From assembly GCF_002896555.1 (NCBI RefSeq), contig NZ_MNLH01000006.1:1-64000 (forward strand): DNA of 64,000 nt, written 5' to 3'. The number at the start of each line of letters is the position of its first letter. Position 1 is the stretch's first letter. Positions 8,807-16,403 of the stretch are shown piece after piece. The notes beneath the pieces are model-generated. The model saw only the letters and a list, made by a program, of their open reading frames with translations. It made no database searches and was not told where the DNA came from. This DNA is from Gardnerella coleohominis. GTDB lineage: Bacteria; Actinomycetota; Actinomycetes; Actinomycetales; Bifidobacteriaceae. The position numbers and the translations under genes were made by a program.

Positions 8807-9262
8807 ATGGCAAATCGTAAAGAGCGTCGTGCGAAGGAAAGGCAGAGCCGCAGGGGAATTCCTTCACAGTACGATGATACAAAAGGTCGCGCTAGAAGTG
8901 GAATGATTGATGAGTACGCTCTTCAGGATCGTTCTCGTCGTCTTGCAGAACATAAAGATGGGGAGTGGAAACCTTCTTCTAGTGTTACTTCCCAAGAAGA
9001 TAAGTTTAATCGCAATATTCTTCGTGCTGAAGCTGGGGATGAAACTTGGAATAAAGTTCGTAAAGTGATAAGCATCGTTTCATGGGCTGTTATTCTTATT
9101 TCTGCATTCGCTTTATTTGTGTTTATGTGGTTACCAAATACTCCTATCGTATTAACTATCATTTCTTCTGTGCTTTTTGCTTTAGGTGTTGTTGGATTGT
9201 TCTTCACTATTGGCAACGCTAGACGTAATCCTCGTCTTGATGAGCATGGTACGTCGTTGTAA
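8807..9262 (+). CDS. Small membrane protein with basic N-terminus
   Basis: The 151-residue protein has a very basic start (MANRKERRAKERQSRR), a hydrophilic region to about residue 85 and two transmembrane helices at about 88-110 and 114-137, so both ends are likely cytoplasmic. I do not recognise a named family. GAAAGGAA lies upstream of the ATG at 8807. It sits 62 bases after hemW in the same direction and may share its transcript. Confidence 0.75.
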   Translation: MANRKERRAKERQSRRGIPSQYDDTKGRARSGMIDEYALQDRSRRLAEHKDGEWKPSSSVTSQEDKFNRNILRAEAGDETWNKVRKVISIVSWAVILISAFALFVFMWLPNTPIVLTIISSVLFALGVVGLFFTIGNARRNPRLDEHGTSL

Positions 9263-9607
9263 TGCAATGATTTTTTAGCTACGTTTTGTAGTTATATTTC
9301 ATAGCTGCTGAAGCTTCTGAAACTGCTGAAAGCGCTAAGACTGCTGATACTTCTAATACAAGTAGAAGCAAAATTTTAATAGTATTGCTTGGTTATGCCG
9401 CCATTCATATTTATTGATAATGATTTTATATATCATTTAAGACCTTGGCTTGTGATACAGTTAAGCAATACTCATTTTTTAAATATTTAATGAGCTAGTA
9501 ATTTATTTTTTAAATTACGATGTGGATTACGTTATAGATAATAAAAGAGTATTTAAATAAAATAACGAATATTTTTTGTCAGGTATTTCGGTGATGAAAG
9601 GCGTTCT
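9263..9607. other. Gene-free interval before the ABC exporter
   Basis: No gene with a start codon is seen. Near 9307-9417 a frame reads about 36 Ala/Glu/Ser-rich codons ending in TGA but lacks a start, so it is more likely a microrepeat tract (GCTGAAGCTTCTGAAACT words) than a gene. The stretch 9441-9600 is AT-rich and probably holds the exporter promoter. Confidence 0.4.
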
Positions 9608-10978
9608 ATGACATTTATTTCGCGTGCATTTCGCTATATTGTAAGGAAGCGTATTAAAAGTTTAATAATTTTTACTATTCTTACTTTGATTTCTACACTT
9701 TTATTGGCTTCTCAAGCTGTTGGCTTTGCTGCCCAAAAAGAAAGTGAAAAGGTAGAAAGTCAAGCTTCATCTAGTTTTGTTCTTTCTAATAATCCTCAAT
9801 TTAATCCTGGAACGCCTAGGGGAGCAGGAACTGTAAATCCTAAAGACGTTTCTAAAATTTCTAAGATTCAAGGAATATCTTCATATGTTGTTCGCCAAAA
9901 CGTGACAGCGGATTTAGTTAATGCAAAAGCTGCGCGTATTCCAGGCGTACAAGACTATGATGAGCGTCGTGAAAAGCAATTCGGTAATGCTGTGAATTTA
10001 GAAGGCACGAATGATTCTGCATCTCTAAATGCTTTTGTGACTAAAACGATTAATTTAGTTAAAGGTAAGCATATAAATTCAAAAGACACTCATGTTTCTT
10101 TTATTCATGAGGACTTAGCTAAATTAAATAATTTAAAAGTTGGGGATAAGCTTATTTTAAAAGCTAATCCATATGATGCGGATAATGTTCGTCAATCCAA
10201 AGCCAGTGTGACAACTACCATTGTTGGAATATTTGGTGGTGCTAATAATCGCAGTGTTGCAACTAGAGCAGAGCTTACTGCGAATACTATTTATACAGAT
10301 TTGAAAACTACCAGGGAACTTTATAAATATGAGCCTGGGAAAGAAATATATCAGGACGCGACGTTCTTTGTTAAGCGAAATTATGATGCAGATCAAATTA
10401 TAAAAGAAGCTTCTTCCTTAAATATCGATTTGCAATCGTATCAATTAACTAGGAATGATCAATTTGTCTCAGGTCTTATAAATGCTGCTAAAGGTGTTCG
10501 TTCTATGATGAGCGTTACGTCTGTAATTGTTATTTTGTTTGCAATTATTGCATTAGGATTGGTTTTGCTTTTATGGTTTAACGAGCGACGCAGAGAAATG
10601 GGAGTTTTGACTTCTATTGGCGTTAAAAAAAGTTCAATGATTTTACAGTATATTAGCGAAATTTTCCTTGTTTCTATTTTCTCAATAATACTTGGATACT
10701 GCATTTCATTGTTTGTTTCTCCTTGGATGGGTAGTTCTGCGTTGAGTTCAGTAAATAGTTCTGCTGCGCGCGAACTTAGTTCTATGGGTCAAGCAGGTGG
10801 GAATCTTGAATCAAGCATGGCGACAAGAACCTTAGATAAGCTTGTTGTTAATGTTGATTTGAATTGTCTCGCATATACAACTCTTATTATTGTTTTCGTA
10901 ATTGTAATCTCTGTGCTTATTTCAAGCTTGCCAATGTTAAAGAAAACTCCTAGAGAGTTATTGGGAATGCAAAAATAA
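9608..10978 (+). CDS. FtsX-like ABC transporter permease (first subunit)
   Basis: The 456-residue protein follows the MacB/FtsX plan: one transmembrane helix near residues 15-38, a large extracytoplasmic domain to about 295, then three helices (about 298-322, 345-372, 418-440). The sequence RRREMGVLTSIGVKKSSM after the second helix is the typical FtsX coupling region. GAAAGG precedes the ATG. It forms an operon with a second permease and an ATPase. Such transporters usually move peptides, lipids or lipoproteins outward or use mechanical coupling; the cargo is unknown and no two-component system is adjacent. Confidence 0.9.
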   Translation: MTFISRAFRYIVRKRIKSLIIFTILTLISTLLLASQAVGFAAQKESEKVESQASSSFVLSNNPQFNPGTPRGAGTVNPKDVSKISKIQGISSYVVRQNVTADLVNAKAARIPGVQDYDERREKQFGNAVNLEGTNDSASLNAFVTKTINLVKGKHINSKDTHVSFIHEDLAKLNNLKVGDKLILKANPYDADNVRQSKASVTTTIVGIFGGANNRSVATRAELTANTIYTDLKTTRELYKYEPGKEIYQDATFFVKRNYDADQIIKEASSLNIDLQSYQLTRNDQFVSGLINAAKGVRSMMSVTSVIVILFAIIALGLVLLLWFNERRREMGVLTSIGVKKSSMILQYISEIFLVSIFSIILGYCISLFVSPWMGSSALSSVNSSAARELSSMGQAGGNLESSMATRTLDKLVVNVDLNCLAYTTLIIVFVIVISVLISSLPMLKKTPRELLGMQK

Positions 10979-11021
10979 CATTTTATAAATTACTTAAAAC
11001 AGTGTATTTTCAAGGAATCAA

Positions 11022-12374
11022 ATGAATCAATCAATAAAAGATATTTTATATAGATCGTGGATTGCTGTTGTAAGGAAGCCACGAAGAAGCGCTATGTTGA
11101 TGCTGATTATTACTTTAGTGTTAACTTCTTTAGTTTCTCAGGCTGGTGTGATTGCAGCTGTGCAAAGTGTGCAAGAGAATATAAATAATAATATTGGACT
11201 AGGATTCAATGTTTATTCTCGAAATAATGTTGATAATATAACTCAACAAGCACAGTCAAACTCTCAAAATACTGTTACAGATAAAGCTGTTGATAATACA
11301 AGTAATTCCGACAAATCCAATGGTTTTGTAGATTATTCTCAATCTGGAATGAGTTTAGAACAAGCTAAAAAGTTTTCTTCAATAGCTGGTGTAAAAACAA
11401 GTTCTTATGAGTCTGAAACGCTTGCTTCTGCTCGTGGTATGCAAATTGTAGCTGCAACATCTGGTCCTAGATTAGATAACGACAAAATGGCATCATATGT
11501 AGGTGTTACTGGAACAACATCTTCTCGGTTAGCGTCTGGATTCCAAGAAGGTTTATATAACCTTGATTCTGGTAAACATATCGATACTAAAAGTTCTCAT
11601 AGTGCAATAGTACATAAAGCTTTTGCTGATAAAAATAAACTTCACATAGGATCTGAGATTACTCTTTATCAAGGCAATCATCATGCAAAAGTATCGATAG
11701 TTGGCATATTTTCCGGGAAAATGCAAACAAAAGGGATTTTGCCATCTGATTCTTCAGAAAATCGCATTGTAACAGATATTTATACAGCTTTTACGCTTAG
11801 TGGAGCTAAATTAGTAAATGCCGTTAGATGCGTTTTGAATAGTGAAGATTTATTGAATAATGCTCTTATTAAAGCTAAAGAATTATCAAACGGAAAATTC
11901 GATATTGAAGATAATTCAGCTCGTTTTAGTGGAGTATTACAATCTGTGAAATCAGTTAAATCAATGATAACTATGATTTTTGTAGTTCTTGGATTAGTTG
12001 GCATATTGATTTTAGGATTAGTGCTTGTTTTCTTTGTGCGCAGTCGCATTCATGAAGTTGGAGTATTCATGGCGCTTGGTATTAATAAAATCTCTATAGC
12101 TGCTCAAATGATTGCTGAAATCATTATTATTTCTGCAATTTCAGCATGTTTATCTCTTATATTCGGTGCTTCTGTGTCGCGAGTAGTAGGGAATTTTATG
12201 TTTTCAAGCATTGCTGATTCTTCTATTTCATCGTTGCATATTCCTATGTTGCCTCTTAGTCAGACTGTATTTGCTTTGCTTATAGGATTTGCTATGGCAA
12301 TAGTTGCGCTATTACTTGCATTAATTCCGTTATTTACTTCGCGACCTCGTGCTGTTTTAAGTGCTATGAGTTAG
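11022..12374 (+). CDS. FtsX-like ABC transporter permease (second subunit)
   Basis: A 450-residue paralogue of the preceding permease with the same layout: N-terminal helix at about 22-45, a long Asn/Ser-rich extracytoplasmic domain, and C-terminal helices near 318-342, 362-388 and 414-440, with RSRIHEVGVFMALGINKISI as the coupling region. AAGGAATC precedes the ATG. The two permeases probably form a heterodimer served by the ATPase encoded next. Cargo not deducible. Confidence 0.9.
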   Translation: MNQSIKDILYRSWIAVVRKPRRSAMLMLIITLVLTSLVSQAGVIAAVQSVQENINNNIGLGFNVYSRNNVDNITQQAQSNSQNTVTDKAVDNTSNSDKSNGFVDYSQSGMSLEQAKKFSSIAGVKTSSYESETLASARGMQIVAATSGPRLDNDKMASYVGVTGTTSSRLASGFQEGLYNLDSGKHIDTKSSHSAIVHKAFADKNKLHIGSEITLYQGNHHAKVSIVGIFSGKMQTKGILPSDSSENRIVTDIYTAFTLSGAKLVNAVRCVLNSEDLLNNALIKAKELSNGKFDIEDNSARFSGVLQSVKSVKSMITMIFVVLGLVGILILGLVLVFFVRSRIHEVGVFMALGINKISIAAQMIAEIIIISAISACLSLIFGASVSRVVGNFMFSSIADSSISSLHIPMLPLSQTVFALLIGFAMAIVALLLALIPLFTSRPRAVLSAMS

Positions 12375-12467
12375 CGTTTTAGATATTTGGATAAATCAGA
12401 AGTATTTTAAGTTAAATAATTATTTTATAGAAAAATTTTGAAAAGAGTTATTGTAAAAGGAATGATT

Positions 12468-13103
12468 ATGACAAATTTATTAGAGTTAAATAATGTTGAA
12501 TATTCTTATGGTCCTGCAAATATAGCTGTTCTTCGTGAAGTTAATGCTGTATTCGAATCAGGGAAAATGTATAGCATAACAGGTCCATCTGGTTCAGGAA
12601 AGTCAACAATACTATCTTTATTAGCTGGCTTAGATTCTCCTACCAAGGGCACTGTTCTTTTCAATGGGGAAAATATTGCAAGTACTGGTTATGCAAATCA
12701 CAGGAAGAAGCATGTTTCTTTAGTTTTCCAGAATTTTAATCTTATTGATTATTTAACTCCGATAGAAAATGTGAGACTTGTAGATTCTAAAGCGAAAGTT
12801 GATATTTTGTATGAACTTGGTCTTAATGAGCAGGAATCAACTCGTAATATTATGCAACTTTCAGGTGGTCAGCAGCAGCGTGTTGCGATTGCTCGTGCGC
12901 TTGTTTCTTCTTCTCCTGTTATTTTGGCTGATGAGCCTACAGGAAGTTTAGATCCTGATACTACTTCTGACGTTATTTCTTTGCTTCGTGATGCTGCTCA
13001 TAAACGTGGAAAGTGCGTAATTGTTGTAACTCATTCTTCTGAAGTTGCATCTGCTGCAGATATAAAATTAGTTCTTAAAAAGAAGAGGCTTATTTCAAAA
13101 TGA
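12468..13103 (+). CDS. ABC transporter ATP-binding protein, MacB/LolD type
   Basis: The 211-residue ATPase drives the two FtsX-like permeases upstream. Walker A GPSGSGKST, Q loop VFQNFNLI, signature LSGGQQQR, Walker B VILADEPTGSLD and the switch histidine in VVTHS are all present, so it should be active. ATG at 12468 is preferred, with AAAAGG seven bases upstream; earlier in-frame TTG (12438) and ATG (12462) exist. The ATPase gene coming last is less usual, since it often leads such operons. Confidence 0.92.
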   Translation: MTNLLELNNVEYSYGPANIAVLREVNAVFESGKMYSITGPSGSGKSTILSLLAGLDSPTKGTVLFNGENIASTGYANHRKKHVSLVFQNFNLIDYLTPIENVRLVDSKAKVDILYELGLNEQESTRNIMQLSGGQQQRVAIARALVSSSPVILADEPTGSLDPDTTSDVISLLRDAAHKRGKCVIVVTHSSEVASAADIKLVLKKKRLISK

Positions 13104-13147
13104 TTTAGATTTTTGGAATTAAGTTTTATAGGTTTTACACTGTTTTA

Positions 13148-13205
13148 CTCTGGTCTTTGTGATTTTGTCGCACGTTATGCTAATAATGAAACACATCGAC
13201 CAGAG
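13148..13205. repeat. 14-bp inverted repeat in decayed region
   Basis: CTCTGGTCTTTGTG (13148-13161) and CACATCGACCAGAG (13192-13205) are inverted copies matching at 12 of 14 positions with a 30-base spacer. No T tract follows. It may be an exporter terminator or a rearrangement scar next to the permease remnant. Confidence 0.4.
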
Positions 13206-13319
13206 GTTGCATTTGACAATAGTAGCCAATATGAGCTTGAAAGTAGCGAAGATTATTGGTGAAAGGGGATAATGCCGAAATTTATGACGATACTTTCTAA
13301 GTCATAAGTTGGGATTTGA

Positions 13320-13643
13320 CTGAATAAGTCAAATACTGTCGCAGTAATTCGGCGTATTGCTGCTTCTCACTACCGTTTCCGTAAGGCTTATGTGGCTCAG
13401 GGTCATTCTTTGAACAATTTAGTGTATCGTGCAAAGTGGTATCCGTTTGGTCCGATTGTGGCGTTCCTTTTGTGTGTTCTGGTTATTGTTGGTCAGGATT
13501 TGCGCTCGTTTGCAACGCTTAATTGGGAAGGTATTGGTATTACTTACATGTCTGTTCCGTTATTCATAATTCTGTACGTTGGGTACAAGATTAAGAATCG
13601 TACTAAAGTAATTCCTCTTAAAGAAGTAGATCTTGGGAAGTGA
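13320..13643 (+). pseudogene. C-terminal remnant of an amino acid permease
   Basis: From a stop at 13317 the frame stays open to 13643 and encodes about 107 residues whose last 95 match the end of APC-family amino acid permeases: ASHYRFRKAYVAQGH, then YPFGPIVAFLLCVLVIVGQD and a final helix (MSVPLFIILYVGYKI). The other ten or so helices are missing, and no ribosome site precedes the first usable start (GTG 13392). It is best read as a 5'-truncated gene. A palindrome (ATTTGAC...GTCAAAT, 13314-13334) lies exactly at the truncation point. Confidence 0.8.
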
Positions 13644-13678
13644 TTATTTAGTTGTTATTAAGATGTTATTAAAAGTTG

Positions 13679-13708
13679 TGTATGAATTAGGTTTCTAATT
13701 CATACACA
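13679..13708. terminator. Perfect 12-bp hairpin
   Basis: GTGTATGAATTA and TAATTCATACAC pair perfectly around a six-base loop, directly ahead of a second, stronger hairpin. It may be part of a double terminator. Confidence 0.5.
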
Positions 13709-13710
13709 AA

Positions 13711-13751
13711 TGGTTGAGGCTCAGCAGAAAAACTGTTGAGCCTCAACCATT
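13711..13751. terminator. Strong bidirectional terminator
   Basis: An 18-bp stem with a five-A loop (ATGGTTGAGGCTCAGCAG pairing with the mirror arm, one G-U) is followed by TTTATTTTC on the plus strand. It separates the permease remnant from the convergent Lys-Asp repeat gene. Confidence 0.85.
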
Positions 13752-13793
13752 TTATTTTCTATTTTTAGTTATTTGTTTTATAAGATACCAATT

Positions 13794-14702
13794 TTATGGT
13801 CTTTGTTCACTGTTTCCCTTAGCTGGATCATTTGTATTTACTGTTCCAGCATCTGGTTCCCCGTTATTATTTTTTTTGGGATCTGTTTTGTTTTCTTCGT
13901 CGTTCCCGGTTTCTGTTTTGCTTTTGTTTTTGTCCTTGTCCTTGTCCTTGTCCTTGTCTTTGTCCTTGTCTTTGTCCTTGTCTTTGTCCTTGTCTTTGTC
14001 CTTGTCTTTGTCCTTGTTGGTCTTATCTGTCTTATCAGTCTTGTCTGTCTTGTCTGTCTTGCCGGTCTTGCCTTTGTTTGTCTTAGGAGTGTTCTTATTA
14101 GGAGTAGTCTTGCCGGTCTTGGTTTGATTATTTTGTTTAACTGGATGTTTTACAACAGGATTAGGCGTACGCTTAGTTTCTTCTTTTTTGTTTACGCTTG
14201 TATCCTTGTTTTTATCCGCGTTCTTATCGTCCTTGTCTTTATCTTTATCCTTGTCTTTATCTTGCTTTTCTTTCATTTCGTTAACCAATGAAACTGCAAG
14301 AGAGCGTATCTTAGTAGATTCATCTTTATACCATTGCGATGCAGCTATTGCTTGAGCGCTTTGTTTTCCTAATTCTTCAGCTGAATTAGCATTGCATGTA
14401 ATTGGTTCAGGAGCTTTTTCTGCAAGTAAACTTGCTAATTTTTTACTATTTTCGCTATCTTGTTGCGTTAAAGTAACTAAAAAGGAATTCCCTACAAGTT
14501 TTTTCCAAGTTTTATTTGGTTTTGAAATTTTTGCTACTTCTTCTTGGCATTGTTTACGCGCTTCATTAGTCTCTTCGGATTGTTTAAAATACCAATACGA
14601 ACCTAATCCAGTTAATGCAAGTGCTAATACAACAATGCATGATATAAGAGCAATAAGCTTCTTTTTCTTTACATTTTCGCCTAGTAAAACTTTTGTTGGC
14701 AT
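13794..14702 (-). CDS. Membrane-anchored protein with Lys-Asp repeats
   Basis: The 302-residue product has a basic N-terminus, one transmembrane helix at about 14-36, a folded-looking region to about 150 with two cysteines, then low complexity: a first KD run, a Lys/Thr/Asn-rich linker, KTD repeats, and a second KD run of about 14 dipeptides before an Asn/Asp-rich end. It is probably an extracytoplasmic stalk-like surface protein; I recognise no family. ATG at 14702 is chosen for AAGGAAAT upstream, over an in-frame ATG at 14759. The DNA repeats are six bases long, so copy-number changes would keep the frame. Confidence 0.75.
   Translation of the reverse strand: MPTKVLLGENVKKKKLIALISCIVVLALALTGLGSYWYFKQSEETNEARKQCQEEVAKISKPNKTWKKLVGNSFLVTLTQQDSENSKKLASLLAEKAPEPITCNANSAEELGKQSAQAIAASQWYKDESTKIRSLAVSLVNEMKEKQDKDKDKDKDKDDKNADKNKDTSVNKKEETKRTPNPVVKHPVKQNNQTKTGKTTPNKNTPKTNKGKTGKTDKTDKTDKTDKTNKDKDKDKDKDKDKDKDKDKDKDKDKDKDKNKSKTETGNDEENKTDPKKNNNGEPDAGTVNTNDPAKGNSEQRP
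13930..14066 (-). repeat. Coding hexamer and nonamer tandem repeats
   Basis: About 14 copies of the hexamer CTTGTC/CTTTGTC-type unit (13930-14014) encode Lys-Asp pairs, and nonamers near 14017-14066 encode Lys-Thr-Asp. A shorter related run lies at about 14228-14275. Array length is likely to vary between strains. Confidence 0.85.
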
Positions 14703-14893
14703 ATGTATTTCCTTACTTGTGGTAATCATTTTTAGTGTATTGCAAGTAATACGTGCCACATATTTTACGCTATTTTATATATGTTTAGAAGTGATTCTAA
14801 AGTTTAATTCACAAAACTAGGGTTATTTCCCAAAGCTAGGCGTTAATTCACAAAATTTCGGTTAAATTCAAAACCTCTATTGTCATACAAAAA

Positions 14894-14915
14894 AACCACC
14901 GGCGAACCGGTGGTT
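14894..14915 (-). terminator. Terminator of tRNA-Asn
   Basis: On the minus strand AACCACCGG-TTCG-CCGGTGGTT is followed by a T run. It has a nine-bp stem, a stable UUCG loop, and lies three bases after the tRNA. Confidence 0.92.
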
Positions 14916-14917
14916 AA

Positions 14918-14993
14918 TGGCTCCTGCGGCTGGGCTTGAACCAGCGACCATTCGATTAACAGTCGAACGCTCTGCCAACTGAGCTACGCAGGA
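14918..14993 (-). tRNA. tRNA-Asn (anticodon GTT)
   Basis: Reads on the minus strand as a full cloverleaf: acceptor TCCTGCG pairing CGCAGGA, D stem GCTC/GAGC, anticodon loop CTGTTAA with GTT, T arm GCTGG-TTCAAGC-CCAGC, discriminator G. The next three bases are CCA, so the 3' end appears encoded, unlike tRNA-Ala in this window. A promoter lies at 15035-15062 and a UUCG terminator follows. Confidence 0.97.
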
Positions 14994-15034
14994 ATATCCT
15001 TTGTGTTTAGCTGTGTGCTGTGCACAAGACATTT

Positions 15035-15062
15035 ATATTACACGGATTTTTAAGATATGCAA
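15035..15062 (-). promoter_or_regulatory. Promoter of tRNA-Asn
   Basis: On the minus strand TTGCAT (15057-15062) and TAATAT (15035-15040) are 16 bases apart, about 40 bases upstream of the tRNA. Confidence 0.6.
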
Positions 15063-15076
15063 ATTTTCTTAGTTTT

Positions 15077-15085
15077 GGCGTGTCG
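15077..15085 (-). promoter_or_regulatory. CGACACGCC motif, copy 3
   Basis: Exact nonamer on the minus strand, 14 bases upstream of the -35 box of tRNA-Asn, with the same orientation toward the promoter as at tRNA-Ala. Confidence 0.45.
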
Positions 15086-15161
15086 TAAAATCTTAAAACA
15101 ATATCAAAATTCAATAAAACTCAATAAAAACAAGGTTTTTCCTATTTGTGCATAGTCTTAT

Positions 15162-15177
15162 GAACTTCTGACCACAT
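15162..15177 (+). repeat. 16-bp intergenic repeat, copy 1
   Basis: GAACTTCTGACCACAT is identical to 25137-25152, and the preceding bases are also similar (GCATAGTCTTAT here, GCAATAGCTTG there). Both copies lie 120-220 bases before an envelope gene. Confidence 0.5.
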
Positions 15178-15396
15178 TTATAAAAAATACTTCTTTTTGC
15201 TTAATGCAAGTTTCATAATTTATATAAATCATAATTATATAAATTATTTTCATTAAGTTAGAGCTTCAAATAATGAGAATAAAATATGAAATTTATTTGT
15301 ATTTATACATGTGATTTTCATATGAAAGAGTTATTTTTTAGCTTTTTACGAACTGCTAATAAGCCAAAGTAAAAATTGTGGGGGAAGGGGTTATTT

Positions 15397-16200
15397 ATGT
15401 TTTTGCGTAAGGTTTCGCGTAATTTTTCTAAGATGTTTTCGCGTAAGGTTTCGCGCATGGTTTCACGTAATTTTTCGCTTAGGGATTCTCTATGCAACTT
15501 GTTTTCTTTTAACTTGCTTTTTAAAAAATCGGATTCTTTAAATAATTCAGAAAAAAGTGATAAAACAAGCAAATCTTCATATATTTTATATTTTGCTATT
15601 GTACTTACTTTAGTTATTGTTGCTATAGGCAATTTAATATCAAGTAATTTAATATCAAGTAATTTAATATCCAATAATTACAACTATTATTCTTCATATG
15701 ACTCTAATAAAAAGATTCTAAATTCAAGTAAATCTGATTGTTACCGCGTGATGCTAGTTAGTGATTCAAAAGCTTCTTCGAAAAGTATTTGTGAAGCTAG
15801 TATGTTGTGGCCTGTAAAGCATGTAAGAATATTAAGGCCTTTTGATCCTCCTGAAAAACCTTGGATGGCTGGCCATCGAGGGGTTGATTTAGAAGCAAAA
15901 GAGGGGACCAAATTATTTGCTCCAGCTAACGGAATTATAAGTTTTGCTGGCGTTGTAGCTCATAAAAATGTAGTCAGCATAAAGCATGGATCCATAACGT
16001 CCACTTTTGAACCTGCTAAAACCTTTCTTTCAGTAGGTGAATCCGTAAAGCGCGGACAACTTATAGGATCTGTTTCTCGCGGATCTGATCATTGCGATAA
16101 CTCGTGTGTTCAATGGGGTCTTAAAAAAGATAAGCGTCACTATGAAGACCCTGCTATTAAAGCTTCTATGAGGAGGATTGTATGGAAACCAATAAAATAA
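15397..16200 (+). CDS. M23-like (LytM) domain membrane protein, active site incomplete
   Basis: The 267-residue protein has a basic repetitive N-terminus (RKVSRNFSK/RKVSRMVSRNFS), a transmembrane helix at about 62-80 and an extracytoplasmic M23/LytM-like domain (about 137-253). The first zinc-binding motif is kept (H160-R-G-V-D164), but the second, normally ending in a zinc-ligand histidine (CLHWG in actinobacterial relatives), reads CVQWG with Gln239. It may therefore be a non-catalytic murein-binding or activator protein, as known for EnvC/NlpD-type factors; this is an inference. ATG at 15397 has GAAGGGG six bases upstream. Confidence 0.8.
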   Translation: MFLRKVSRNFSKMFSRKVSRMVSRNFSLRDSLCNLFSFNLLFKKSDSLNNSEKSDKTSKSSYILYFAIVLTLVIVAIGNLISSNLISSNLISNNYNYYSSYDSNKKILNSSKSDCYRVMLVSDSKASSKSICEASMLWPVKHVRILRPFDPPEKPWMAGHRGVDLEAKEGTKLFAPANGIISFAGVVAHKNVVSIKHGSITSTFEPAKTFLSVGESVKRGQLIGSVSRGSDHCDNSCVQWGLKKDKRHYEDPAIKASMRRIVWKPIK

Positions 16201-16229
16201 GCATTTCGTGGTGAAAATAAGCGTATTCG

Positions 16230-16270
16230 AATAAATCACATAAATCATATAAATCATATAAATCACATTC
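16230..16270. repeat. ATAAATCAT microrepeat tract
   Basis: About four copies of the nine-base unit ATAAATCAT or ATAAATCAC follow the stop of the M23-like gene. It is non-coding. Confidence 0.65.
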
Positions 16271-16403
16271 AAGTTTTAATTTGGCAACTTATTTGTGCAT
16301 GAAGATACTTACGAAAGTATAGAATGTGGAATCATAAGAATACGTGTAGATTCTAATTAGATCTACTAAAGTACTGTTTCGTTCACATAACAAAGGGAGC
16401 GTT

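Larger units (their letters stand above)
14994..15396. other. Gene-free interval between tRNA-Asn and the M23-like gene
   Basis: Contains the tRNA-Asn promoter, a CGACACGCC motif, the 16-mer GAACTTCTGACCACAT (15162-15177), which recurs at 25137, and an AT-only perfect 11-bp dyad (arms 15217-15227 and 15235-15245). No gene is supported. Confidence 0.5.

Noticed and set aside
9307..9417. Ala/Glu/Ser-rich open frame that resembles coding sequence
   Set aside because: No ATG, GTG or TTG start is available after the preceding in-frame stop, and the repetitive words match the microrepeat tracts seen elsewhere.
13773..14291. Long plus-strand frames opposite the Lys-Asp repeat gene
   Set aside because: They are mirror translations of the hexamer repeats (alternating Leu/Val/Phe or Cys/Pro), lack ribosome sites, and overlap a minus-strand gene with a good start and a sensible transmembrane protein.
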